Shown: positions 15,548-23,732 of the stretch, piece by piece
How the letters are laid out: each line of letters opens with the position of its first letter
Position numbering within the stretch: the stretch's first letter is position 1
Assembly: GCA_947483555.1 (NCBI GenBank)
Contig: CANKMW010000006.1
Coordinates: forward strand, 1-64,000
Direction of reading: 5' to 3'
DNA: 64,000 bases
Source: Myxococcales bacterium
Lineage (GTDB): Bacteria > Myxococcota_A > Polyangia > Haliangiales > Haliangiaceae
Notes under the pieces: model-generated
What the model saw: the letters and a program-made list of their open reading frames with translations, nothing else
The model's database searches: none
Told to the model about the DNA's origin: nothing
Translations under genes and position numbers: made by a program

Positions 15548-16409
15548 GCGTGGGATCGCCGGCCCGCAGGCGGTCGCGGGCGACGCCGACATAACGCGGG
15601 TCGGCGTCGCCGCACAGGAAGCGGCGATCGAGGCGGGCGGCGACGGCGGCGGTGGTGCCCGAGCCGACGAACGGGTCGACCACCAGGTCGCCGGGGCGCG
15701 ACGAGGCCAGGATCAGGCGCTCGATCAACGCCTCCGGCTTCTGGGTGGCGTGCTCGGTCTTCTCGTCCATGCCGTTGCACAGGACCGGGATCTCGAGCAC
15801 GTCGCGCGGCTTGGCGCCCAGCGGGTTGGGCAGCCAGCGGTCGCGGCGCTTGCCGCCGCCGCCGTACTGCGAGTTGACCGCCTGCACGCGCTCGGGGTAG
15901 CGCGTGGTGTGGGCGTTGTACGGGACGCGAACCGCGTCGACGTCGATGCCGGCGCCGCGGGCGCCGCGCAGGTGCAGGATGCTCTCGTGCGAGCGGCCCC
16001 AGTCGCGGCCGAGGTTGGCCTTGTTGCGGTAGTACCAGACCAGCCAGCGGCATTCGGCGAAGCGGCGCGCCGAGCGGACCTTGATCTCGGCCAGGATCTC
16101 GGAAAAGCCGCACACGTAGGCCGAGCCGCGATCGCCGATCACGCGGCGGACCTCGGTCAGCCAGGCGTCGCACCACGCGACGTAGACGTCGAGCGATTCG
16201 AACTCGTCCCACTCGGCCTTGCCGATCGCGTACGGCGGATCGGTGATCACCAGCACGGCGCCACCGTCGGGGATGCGGGCCAGCAGCTCGTGGACGTCGG
16301 CGCGCCACAGCTCGCCGGCCGGCGTGGCCAGCGCGCACACCGGGGCGGTGCCATCCAGGTCGGGCGGGACCTCGAGCTGGCGGGGCAACCGCGGCGGACG
16401 CTTGGGCAC
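15531..16409 (-). CDS. Site-specific DNA methyltransferase, beta class, probably N6-adenine
   Basis: 292 residues from GTG at 16409. Motif IV, DPPY, at 57-60 (VLVITDPPYAIG) comes before the SAM-binding motif I, DPFVGSGTT, at 245-253. This order defines the beta class, which includes CcrM and HinfI; DPPY favours adenine N6 modification. ATQKPEALIERLI, just before motif I, is the usual motif X region. No restriction endonuclease or specificity subunit is next to it, so it appears to be a solitary enzyme that could act in regulation or in protection against an endonuclease encoded elsewhere. Target sequence unknown. Confidence 0.88.
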   Translation of the reverse strand: MPKRPPRLPRQLEVPPDLDGTAPVCALATPAGELWRADVHELLARIPDGGAVLVITDPPYAIGKAEWDEFESLDVYVAWCDAWLTEVRRVIGDRGSAYVCGFSEILAEIKVRSARRFAECRWLVWYYRNKANLGRDWGRSHESILHLRGARGAGIDVDAVRVPYNAHTTRYPERVQAVNSQYGGGGKRRDRWLPNPLGAKPRDVLEIPVLCNGMDEKTEHATQKPEALIERLILASSRPGDLVVDPFVGSGTTAAVAARLDRRFLCGDADPRYVGVARDRLRAGDPTLTATA

Positions 16410-16446
16410 GATGCCCGAACGTACTCGGGGCGTGTGACGCTTCGGC

Positions 16447-17166
16447 TCAGGTCGCGATCAGGTCGATCGTGGCGCCCTTCGCGACGTAGCGGTCGCTGCA
16501 GCGCACGCACACCGTGACCCCGGTGCCGTCGAAGCCGGGCAGGCGCTCGCCGCAGCGGCAGGCCCAGCCGATCCAGCGCGCCGGCACGCCGATGACCAGC
16601 GCGTGCGGGGCCACGTCGGCGGCGACCGCGGCGCCGGCGCCGACGAACGCGTAGGCGCCGATGGTCACGCCGCACACCACGGTGGCGTTGGCGCCGATGG
16701 TCGCGCCGCGGCCGACGCGGGTGGGCGCGAACTCCTCGCGCCGCGAGACGTGGGCGCGCGGGTGCTTGACGTTGGTGAACACGCACGACGGGCCGAGCAG
16801 GACCTCGTCCTCGAGCGTGACGCCATCGAAGACCGAGACGTGGTTCTGGATCCGGCAGCCGTCGCCGATCGTGACGTTGCCGATGTAGCAGGCGTGACCG
16901 ACGACGCAGTCCTTGCCGATGGTGGCCCCGGGCATGATGTGCGCGAAGTGCCAGACCCGGGTGCCGGCGCCGATGCTGGCGCCGCGCTCGACCACCGCGC
17001 TCGGGTGGATGAGCGGCGCGTCCTCGATCCGTTCGTCGATCCGTTCGTCCTGAGCGACGCCGCGCCCTTCGACTCCCAGCTGCGCTGCTCGCTCAGGGTG
17101 ACCGGTCCATGGCGGAGTCGAAGGACGCAGCGACGGGTCATCGGGATCGGACATCGGCGGGACCAT
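16447..17166 (-). CDS. WbpD/WlbB-like UDP-sugar N-acetyltransferase (left-handed beta-helix)
   Basis: 239 residues from ATG at 17166 (second ATG at 17154). From about residue 50 it is a hexapeptide-repeat acyltransferase closely resembling WbpD/WlbB, which acetylate the 3-amino group of UDP-2-acetamido-3-amino uronic acid: IHPSAVVERGASIGAGTRVW, CYIGNVTIGDGCRIQNHVSV, FTNVKHPRAH and VIGVPARWIGWACRCGERL. A C-terminal CRCG..CVRCS pair resembles a small zinc knuckle. The N-terminal about 45 residues are encoded largely by a dispersed inverted repeat and have no counterpart in the family, yet no later start codon precedes the conserved part. It stands 7 kb from the main polysaccharide locus. Confidence 0.85.
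   Translation of the reverse strand: MVPPMSDPDDPSLRPSTPPWTGHPERAAQLGVEGRGVAQDERIDERIEDAPLIHPSAVVERGASIGAGTRVWHFAHIMPGATIGKDCVVGHACYIGNVTIGDGCRIQNHVSVFDGVTLEDEVLLGPSCVFTNVKHPRAHVSRREEFAPTRVGRGATIGANATVVCGVTIGAYAFVGAGAAVAADVAPHALVIGVPARWIGWACRCGERLPGFDGTGVTVCVRCSDRYVAKGATIDLIAT
17041..17130. repeat. Dispersed inverted-repeat element, copy 1
   Basis: This copy contains CCTTCGACTC (starting near 17066) and its reverse complement GAGTCGAAGG (from 17115) flanking CTCAGGGTGACCGG, with CCGTTCGTCCTGAGCG at its left end. Bases 17060-17120 match 20632-20692 at 58 of 61 positions by my count. The layout resembles the common REP-like intergenic repeats built on CTGAGC and TCGAAGG. Here the element lies inside the 5' coding part of the acetyltransferase gene. 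Confidence 0.85.
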
Positions 17167-17172
17167 AACCAG

Positions 17173-18195
17173 CTAGCGGCGCGGGCGGTAGTAGTGACGG
17201 AGGGTCAACCACAGCTCGATGGGGTCGAAGCCGAGCATGGCGAAGGGATTGGCGCCCGACTCCTTCATCGCGGTGCGGGCCCGATCGGCGAGGTCGGAGG
17301 CGCGGTCGCGCGCGCCCTGCGGCAACAGATTCGCCAGCGCCATGGCCCCGCGCTGGGCGACGGCGGCGACGGTGGCGCCGCCGAGCAGGCCGAGCAGCCA
17401 GGTCGGCGCCGGATCGATGATCAGGCGGCGGGCGTTCATCTCGCGACCCAGGGTGTCGGGTGGCCCGACGATGATCTTGTCGACGGTGGCGCGCTCGACG
17501 AACAGGCTCACGCACGGCCGGGCGAAGCGCTCGCCGACCGCGCGGTTGACCCGCTTGTAGGCGGTGGTCCAGTCGCGGGCCAGCGCCGCCTCGCTGATCG
17601 CGTCGCCGAGCGCGGCGTGGCTCGCGACCTCGTTGATGTCGCCGCCGCGCTTGACCGCGATCACCGACGCGGCGACCCGGGCGCGGTCGTTGTCGATGAC
17701 GTAGGCGGTGAGCGCGCTGTCGTCGGGGATCAGGAGGTCGAAGGTACGCTGCAGCGGATCGAAGGCCGGCGCCGGCAGCAGATCGAGCAGCGGCGGGTCG
17801 CTCCACACGCCCTTGCCGCTGCGCTGCTTGAGCGCGCGCAGGAGGAGCAGGCCCTGCGCCGCCACGTCCAGATCGATCGTGAGGTGGCTCTCGACCTCGG
17901 CGGCGACCTGCGCGATCACGCCGGCGTCGAGCACGATGACCGCGCCGACGTCGAGGCGCTTGGCGCACGCCTGCAGGTGGGCCGGGGTCGGTGGCAGCGA
18001 CAGCCCCGCCGGGTCGACCGCGCCGCGCGCGCCGTGGCCGGCGACCACCAGCTTCACGACCCGGGCCGGCGCGCCCTCGATGATGGCCAGCGCCCAGCGC
18101 GGTCGGGTCCGGACCCCGGGCGGGATCAGCATCTCGAACCAGCCCGCCCAGTGGCGCGGTTCGATGTGATGCAGCGCAACGTCCCGGGACAGCAC
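17173..18195 (-). CDS. Hypothetical protein
   Basis: 340 residues from GTG at 18195. I do not recognise a family. It has no signal peptide. The middle is mixed alpha/beta with LAIIEGAPARVVKLVVAGHG and AGVIAQVAAEVESHLTIDLD. A hydrophobic stretch (WLLGLLGGATVAAVAQ) lies about 75 residues from the C-terminus, and the chain ends in a basic HYYRPRR. Codon use matches the neighbours, so I take it as a real gene. It ends 6 bp before the acetyltransferase start and is divergent from the small beta-barrel-like gene, with 57 bp between starts. Confidence 0.75.
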   Translation of the reverse strand: MLSRDVALHHIEPRHWAGWFEMLIPPGVRTRPRWALAIIEGAPARVVKLVVAGHGARGAVDPAGLSLPPTPAHLQACAKRLDVGAVIVLDAGVIAQVAAEVESHLTIDLDVAAQGLLLLRALKQRSGKGVWSDPPLLDLLPAPAFDPLQRTFDLLIPDDSALTAYVIDNDRARVAASVIAVKRGGDINEVASHAALGDAISEAALARDWTTAYKRVNRAVGERFARPCVSLFVERATVDKIIVGPPDTLGREMNARRLIIDPAPTWLLGLLGGATVAAVAQRGAMALANLLPQGARDRASDLADRARTAMKESGANPFAMLGFDPIELWLTLRHYYRPRR

Positions 18196-18252
18196 GAAGG
18201 GAAGCTACCAGGAAACTTGAATCCACCCCCGACCCGCGCCACCCTCGTCGCC

Positions 18253-18753
18253 ATGAAGAAGAACCTCATGCTCGTGAGTGGTCTCGCGGTGTTGGCGATC
18301 GGCGCTGGAACCGCGTTCGCCGGCGGCTCCAAGGGTTCCGTCGGGGTGGGCGCCGAGCTGCAGCTCTCCGGCCTCGGTGGCATGTCGGCCAACTACGACA
18401 TGGGCGAGTTCCATTTCGGCGGCTTCCTGGGCTTCAACGACGAAGGTGGCGTCGACGATACCGACATCGAGCTCGGCGGCCGCTTCTACTACCACCTGCA
18501 CTCGACGGCGATGGCCGACTTCGGGGTCGGCGGATCGATCGGGATCGGGTTCATCGGCGACGAGACGCCCAACGTCGACAACGACCTCACCGTGGTCTTC
18601 ATCGAGCCCGGGATCCAGATCCGCGCCTTCATCGCCTCGAACGTCGCGCTGTCGTTCACCGGCGGGCTGACGCTCGGCGTCTCCGATGCCGACGGCGTGG
18701 CCGTGACCGGCCAGTTCAACGGCGTCGGTGGCGTGCACTACTACTTCTTCTGA
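18253..18753 (+). CDS. Small secreted protein, probably an 8-stranded outer-membrane beta-barrel
   Basis: 166 residues. MKKNLMLVSGLAVLAIGAGTAFAGG is a classical Sec signal peptide with an AFA-type cleavage site. The mature part is rich in Gly and alternating hydrophobic residues (VGVGAELQLSGLGGMSANYD, DIELGGRFYYHLHS, LSFTGGLTLGVSDADG) and ends in the aromatic HYYFF typical of outer-membrane barrels recognised by BamA. Function unknown. It overlaps the 3' end of the convergent beta-galactosidase gene by 13 bp. Confidence 0.82.
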   Translation: MKKNLMLVSGLAVLAIGAGTAFAGGSKGSVGVGAELQLSGLGGMSANYDMGEFHFGGFLGFNDEGGVDDTDIELGGRFYYHLHSTAMADFGVGGSIGIGFIGDETPNVDNDLTVVFIEPGIQIRAFIASNVALSFTGGLTLGVSDADGVAVTGQFNGVGGVHYYFF

Positions 18754-20597
18754 AACACGCGGAACATCCGCACGTCGCCGGCGGTCACGGCCACCGCCAC
18801 CACGCCTTGCTCCTCGGTGAGCACCTCCTCGCCGAGCGCGTCGCGAAGCGAGGTGGCGAGCGGGACGACCAGCCGCGCGGTCACCGCGCGCTCGCCGGGA
18901 TTGGTGACGAACAGGGCGCGCACCACGCCGGCCGGGTCGGCGAACACGCTGGCGAGGATGCCCGCCGGGCGCTCGACGTACCAGTCGTCGACCGGCGCCA
19001 GCGCCGCCAGGTCGTCGGCGAGCCCGGCGAGGTCGTCGACCGACCCCGGCCGCATGAAGCCGGCGCGGCGGGGCAGGGCGGCATCGTCGCCGAGCGGCTC
19101 GCCCCACTCGTCGAACGACGGCGTCTGGGGCCCGATGACCACCACCCGTTTCGCCGCCGCCGCCTCGCCGAGCCGCTTCCACAGCGCCCGATCGACGCGG
19201 TGCAACGTCGGCACCACGATCGCGTCGTGGGCCAGGAAGCGGTCGAGCCCGGCGCCCTCGTCGACGATCGCGTACGGGACCTGGGCCAGATCGAGGGCGC
19301 GGGCGGCGGCGTCGAACCAGCGGCGGTGGAGGGCGGCGGCCGGATCGCGCGCCAGCTCGGCGCTGCCGCCGGCACCCAGGCCCATCAGCTCGCCGACGAT
19401 CGGCGGCAGCGGGTCGAGCACCGACGACGCCAGGCCGTGGCGGGCGTCGGCGCGCGACAGCACCAGCGCCACGCGGGTGCGGCGCCGCAGCGCGGTCCAG
19501 TCGAGCTCGGCGAGCGCGGCCAGCAGGCGGCCGACCCAGCGCGCGGTCGGCCGCGGCCGCGCCTCCTCGTCGAGAATGCCGCCCATCCACCGATCGCGCG
19601 TGACGCCCATGTAGAACGAGAACCCGCGCACCCCGCCGGCCAGCAACGCCAGCGTGACCGCGCGCTGGTCGTCATCGGAGAACGGCGGCGCGTAGGGCAC
19701 GAAGCCACAGCCGAGCTCGGGGACCAGCGGCAGGTGCGCGGTCGAGCCGACCAGGTGCAGGGCGCGGCGGCGGACCTTGGCGAGCGCGCCGGCGCCGGCG
19801 TAGACGTCGATGCCGACCGGGCCACCGACCGCGCGCTCCAGGCGCGGCAGGTCGGTGAACCACGGCTCGCCGGGCGGCAGGTTGCCGAAGCGCGCCAGGC
19901 CGTCGAGCCCGGCGCGGTCGAGCGCGGCGCCGAAGCGGGTCAGCGCGTCGGCGAGGTGCTCGTCCTTCCAGCGCACCCAGCGGGCGCAGGTGGCGGCGTT
20001 CTCCGGCGACCACGCCCGGGGCGCGTCGTCATCGTCGCCGCTGGCGGCGCGCCAGGCGGCGAGGGCGTCGGGGTGGTAGTCGTGATCGAACGCGCCCGAG
20101 CGGAAGAACATCTGCGGCTCGTTGTCGACCTGCAGCGCCACCACCGGGCCGTCGGGCCACTGCCGCGGCGCCACCACCTCGCCGACGGCGCGGAACCAGC
20201 CCGCGACCTCGTCGTGGAAGCGGGCGCTGGCGTACGACGGCACCGGGAACGCGCGCGGCGGCGCCGGCAGCCACACCGGGCCGCCGTGAGCGGCGCGAGC
20301 CTGGATGTCCGGATCCCGGACGATGCGGTCCGGGAAGCCGAAGCAGGTCAGCTCGGCGTTGATGTGGGGCCCGGGGCGCAGCGCGGCCACCAGGCCGGCG
20401 GCGTGAACCTCGTCGAGCCAGGCGCCCAGATCGCGGTCGCCGCGCCAGTCGTACGTCCCGGCGGCGCGCTCGTGCACGCTCCACGGAACGTACGACTCGA
20501 CCACCGTGACGCCCAGCCCGGCCAGCTCGTCGAGCGCGCGCCGCCACAGCGCCCGCGGCGTGCGCCAGTAATGCATGGCGGCGCCGAACAGCGGCAC
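18741..20597 (-). CDS. GH35-like beta-galactosidase family protein
   Basis: 618 residues if GTG at 20597 is used, giving a start PLFGAAMHYWRTPRALW that coincides with the first TIM-barrel strand of the family. Conserved blocks: ESYVPWSVHE, LVAALRPGPHINAEL, ALQVDNEPQMFF with the probable acid/base Glu, and LPLVPELGCGFVPY with the probable nucleophile Glu. The C-terminal third resembles the beta-galactosidase glutamine-amidotransferase-like and sandwich domains. No signal peptide is seen, so it is probably cytosolic. The frame stays open upstream: a GTG at 20738 would add residues encoded by dispersed-repeat copy 2, giving a peptide similar to that in the acetyltransferase. Which start is used is unresolved. 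Confidence 0.82.
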   Translation of the reverse strand: MPLFGAAMHYWRTPRALWRRALDELAGLGVTVVESYVPWSVHERAAGTYDWRGDRDLGAWLDEVHAAGLVAALRPGPHINAELTCFGFPDRIVRDPDIQARAAHGGPVWLPAPPRAFPVPSYASARFHDEVAGWFRAVGEVVAPRQWPDGPVVALQVDNEPQMFFRSGAFDHDYHPDALAAWRAASGDDDDAPRAWSPENAATCARWVRWKDEHLADALTRFGAALDRAGLDGLARFGNLPPGEPWFTDLPRLERAVGGPVGIDVYAGAGALAKVRRRALHLVGSTAHLPLVPELGCGFVPYAPPFSDDDQRAVTLALLAGGVRGFSFYMGVTRDRWMGGILDEEARPRPTARWVGRLLAALAELDWTALRRRTRVALVLSRADARHGLASSVLDPLPPIVGELMGLGAGGSAELARDPAAALHRRWFDAAARALDLAQVPYAIVDEGAGLDRFLAHDAIVVPTLHRVDRALWKRLGEAAAAKRVVVIGPQTPSFDEWGEPLGDDAALPRRAGFMRPGSVDDLAGLADDLAALAPVDDWYVERPAGILASVFADPAGVVRALFVTNPGERAVTARLVVPLATSLRDALGEEVLTEEQGVVAVAVTAGDVRMFRVFQKK

Positions 20598-20631
20598 CCG
20601 CCTGCTGCCGCCCCCGGTCGCCCCGAGCGAG

Positions 20632-20738
<107 letters not shown>

Positions 20739-20761
20739 CCCGCCCTCCCCACCCGCGAGGA

Positions 20762-21556
20762 CTAGCCCGCGGTCGTCGAACCAGGTGCGGCGACGTTCTT
20801 CCACGTGCGGTCCTCGAGGATGAAGCGGCTGGGGCCGACGGCCAGCGGGTGATCGGCGGCCATCGGCGCGCTGTCGCCGGTGCCGGCGGAGACGTACTCG
20901 GGATCCCAGGGCAGGAGCAGCGCGAAGCCGCCGCCCGCGGTGGGGGCCATGCGCGGGATGATGGCGTGCGGCTGCGCGGCGCGCCGGCGCGCCAGGGCGA
21001 GGACGTCGTCGACCGCGGCGGTGTCGCACAGCTCCGACAGCGTGCGGACCTGCGGCGGCGGCAGCGCCAGCTCGGCGGCGCGGGCCAGCGCGGCGGCCGG
21101 CGTCAGCCACGCCTCGTCGACGGTCTCGCGGTCGTCGAAGCTCGGCGCCTGACCGGTCGGCAGCACGGCGACGAAGAAGCGGGCGCTGAAGCGCTTGGCC
21201 TCGATGCTCGGGGTGATCCAGTGCGCGAAGTAGGTCAGCGCGTCGGGGTCGAGCTGCAGCCCGGCCTCGGCCAGCAGCGCCGGGAGCGGTTCGCCATCGA
21301 GCGCGCGGATGCGGAGCGCGACCGCCTGCTCGCGTCCGACCGCCGTGGTGGCGAGCAGGACGCCGGCCTCCTCGAACAGCTCGCGGGCGGCGGTGACCCG
21401 CAGGTCGTCCTCGCCCTCGTCGCGCGCGCCCCCGGGAAACACGTACGCGCCGCCCATGAACGAGGCGTTCTTGCGGCGCCGCAACAGGAACACCTCGACG
21501 CCACCGCCGGCCTCGGCAGCGCGGATCAGGATCACCGTGGCAGCGTCGCGGATCAC
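20762..21556 (-). CDS. Nudix hydrolase (NUDT19-like)
   Basis: 264 residues from GTG at 21556. The N-terminus DAATVILIRAAEAGGGVEVF is followed by LLRRRKNASFMGGAYVFPGG and the Nudix helix RELFEEAGV. The spacing between the first Gly/Glu and RExxEE is one residue longer than the textbook box, as in NUDT7/19-type enzymes. Later FAHWITPSIEAKRFSARFFV also matches this subgroup, which hydrolyses CoA derivatives or other nucleoside diphosphates; substrate unknown. It is divergent from the TolB-like gene with 46 bp between starts. Confidence 0.85.
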   Translation of the reverse strand: MIRDAATVILIRAAEAGGGVEVFLLRRRKNASFMGGAYVFPGGARDEGEDDLRVTAARELFEEAGVLLATTAVGREQAVALRIRALDGEPLPALLAEAGLQLDPDALTYFAHWITPSIEAKRFSARFFVAVLPTGQAPSFDDRETVDEAWLTPAAALARAAELALPPPQVRTLSELCDTAAVDDVLALARRRAAQPHAIIPRMAPTAGGGFALLLPWDPEYVSAGTGDSAPMAADHPLAVGPSRFILEDRTWKNVAAPGSTTAG

Positions 21557-21602
21557 GACTCGCTCGTACCACGGCCGGGCGAGCGCGTGCTACGCCACGT
21601 TG

Positions 21603-22745
21603 GTGAGCCGCGCTTTCGTCACCTTGCTGGCGCTCACCGCGGCGTCCACGGTGTCCGCGGCGTGCAAGCGCTCGGCGGAGCGCAAGGTCGCGCCCGGGCC
21701 GGCCTCCGACGCTCCGGACGACGCCGCCGTCGATGCGCGGTCCGAGCCGGCGCCGGACCTGAGCTTCGTTCGCGGCACCATCTACATCGCCGAGGAGCGC
21801 GCCGGCCGCGTGCAACCGGTGCGGCTCGATGCGGCGACCGGTGGCTGGATCGCCCACGGCGGCGGCCCGGCCAACCTGTTCCCCAGCGGCCAGATGTTCC
21901 TCGGCGGCCTGCTGGTCATCGCCACCGAGGGCGAGTCCGAGGGCGATCACGTCGAGCAGCTCGCGATCGTGCGTGGTGACGCCGTCGAGCGCTTCGGCCC
22001 CCGCGCCGGTGCGGTGCGCAACCCGATCGTGTCAGCCGACGGCCACGTGGTGGTCGTCGAGACCAGCGAGCACGGCTTCCGCGACCTCTACCGCATCGCC
22101 CCCGGCGCCGCCGGCGGCCGCGTCGTCGCGGTGACTCGCCTGACCGACAACCGCGAAGGCAACTTCGATCCGGCGCTGTCGCCCGACGGCACCGTGCTCG
22201 CGTTCTCGTCGTCGCGCGACGGCGACGCCGAGCTCTACCGCGCCCCGAGCGGCGGCGGCGCGGCGACCCGCCTGACCGCGTTCCACAAGGACGACTGGTC
22301 GCCGCTGTGGTCACCCGCCGGTGACACGCTCGCCTTCCTGTCCGACCGCGAGGGCCCGCCGCGCCTGTTCCTGATGGCGCCCGACGGCACCGCGCAGCGT
22401 CGCGCCACCACCGAGACCGATCCCGACGTCGTCGAGGATCTACCGCGCTGGTCGCCCGCCGGCGGCGCCCTGCTGTTCACCCGCAGCGCCGGCGCAATCC
22501 TGGTCCTCCACGTGCTCGACGTCCCCACCGGCAAGGTGCGAAAGCTCACACCCGAAGGCGTCACCGACACCGACGCCGCCTGGAGCCCCGACGGCGTCTA
22601 CCTGGCCGTGCTGCGGCGTGCGCTCAGCCCGGCGCAGACCGTCGCCGCCGCCGAGGTCACGCTGGTCCGCGCCGCCGACGGCGCGGTGATGGCGCAGCTG
22701 CCGCGGTCAGGTGGGGACGTCAGGCTGCTGCGCTGGATTCCGTGA
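21603..22745 (+). CDS. TolB-like beta-propeller lipoprotein
   Basis: 380 residues from GTG at 21603 (TTG three bases upstream is possible). The signal peptide ends in TVSAAC, a lipobox, followed by an Asp/Ala/Pro-rich linker. Several PD40 propeller repeats are visible: LSPDGTVLAFSSSRDGDAEL, WSPAGDTLAFLSDREGPPRL, WSPAGGALLFTRS and WSPDGVYLAVLRR. Such repeats bind proteins or peptidoglycan-associated partners in the periplasm. Its TGA overlaps the ATG of the next gene (TGATG). Confidence 0.85.
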   Translation: MSRAFVTLLALTAASTVSAACKRSAERKVAPGPASDAPDDAAVDARSEPAPDLSFVRGTIYIAEERAGRVQPVRLDAATGGWIAHGGGPANLFPSGQMFLGGLLVIATEGESEGDHVEQLAIVRGDAVERFGPRAGAVRNPIVSADGHVVVVETSEHGFRDLYRIAPGAAGGRVVAVTRLTDNREGNFDPALSPDGTVLAFSSSRDGDAELYRAPSGGGAATRLTAFHKDDWSPLWSPAGDTLAFLSDREGPPRLFLMAPDGTAQRRATTETDPDVVEDLPRWSPAGGALLFTRSAGAILVLHVLDVPTGKVRKLTPEGVTDTDAAWSPDGVYLAVLRRALSPAQTVAAAEVTLVRAADGAVMAQLPRSGGDVRLLRWIP

Positions 22746-23719
22746 TGCCCGAGCCGTCGCCGATGCTGACCGCGCCCGCGCGCCGCGCGATGCAGGCGCT
22801 GGTCGCGAACCTCCTTGGCAACCCGGTGGAAGTCGCGGTCGACGCGCTGCCGTTGACCTTGGTCCGCCGCCACATGCTGGCGCCGCTGGCCCACCGCGCC
22901 GGTGCCGCGACGCTGCGCAACGACTTCATCGCGTCGGCGCTCCAGGCCGAGCGTCGCGCCGCGCTCGCGGTCGAGGCGCTCGCCGCCCTCGGCGACGCCG
23001 GGGTGGCGGTGATCTTGCTCAAGGGCATCGCCTATACCGGCACGCTCTATGCCGACCCGGCCGAGCGGCCGATGTCCGACATCGACCTGCTGGTGCGGGC
23101 CGCCGACTTCGATCGCGCCGCCCGCGCGCTGCTTCGCCTCGGCTACTGGCACGCCGGCGGCGCCGCCCAGATCACGGTCACCCGCCACGCGCTGACCCTC
23201 AAGCGCCGCGACAGCGCGATCGATCTCCATCGCCACATCCTCCACGCCGGCCGCAGCCGCATCGACCTCGCCGCGGTCTGGCATGACGCCCGCCCGTCGC
23301 ACCTCGCCGGCGCGTTGCGGGCGGCGCCGCTCCACGAGTACCTGCTCCACGTCGCCCACATCGGCCGCCACGAGGGCGGCGTGCCGCTGATCAACTTCGT
23401 CGACGCGGCGCGCCTGCGTGCCCGCGTGCCAGCTGCCGAGGTCAACGCCCTGGCCGCCGCGTGGTCGGTGGCGCGCGCGACCGCTGCGGTGTCCCGCGCG
23501 CTCGAGGGGCTGCGGGCTGGGAGCGCCGATGGCGAGCCCGGAAGCGCCCGCGGCCTCGGCTTCCCGACGTCCGCCGAGCTCATCGCGTTCGCGTCGCCGC
23601 CGCGCTGGCTGCAGCTGGTCCGCAAGGTCCACATGGTCGACGACTGGCGCGGCCTGGTCGGTCTGGCCGCCGCGACGGCGCGCAGCCGCGTCGCGCCGCT
23701 GCGCCGGCGGTCGGAGTGA
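22745..23719 (+). CDS. Nucleotidyltransferase-fold protein (NTP_transf_5 type)
   Basis: 324 residues from ATG at 22745, overlapping the previous stop; a GTG one codon earlier is possible. The core is VILLKGIAYTGTLYADPAER followed by MSDIDLLV, the short signature of the uncharacterised nucleotidyltransferase family (PF14907) with the metal-binding Asp pair. It continues with AIDLHRHIL and PLHEYLLHVAHIGRHEGG. Family members occur in polysaccharide and natural-product clusters, but the reaction is not established. It is translationally coupled to the propeller lipoprotein. Confidence 0.78.
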   Translation: MPEPSPMLTAPARRAMQALVANLLGNPVEVAVDALPLTLVRRHMLAPLAHRAGAATLRNDFIASALQAERRAALAVEALAALGDAGVAVILLKGIAYTGTLYADPAERPMSDIDLLVRAADFDRAARALLRLGYWHAGGAAQITVTRHALTLKRRDSAIDLHRHILHAGRSRIDLAAVWHDARPSHLAGALRAAPLHEYLLHVAHIGRHEGGVPLINFVDAARLRARVPAAEVNALAAAWSVARATAAVSRALEGLRAGSADGEPGSARGLGFPTSAELIAFASPPRWLQLVRKVHMVDDWRGLVGLAAATARSRVAPLRRRSE

Positions 23720-23732
23720 CGACCCGCTCGGG

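Noticed and set aside
20739..21950. N-terminal extension of the beta-galactosidase through the Nudix gene
   Set aside because: The frame is open but its translation is low-complexity; the Nudix gene on the same strand has a complete motif set in another frame.
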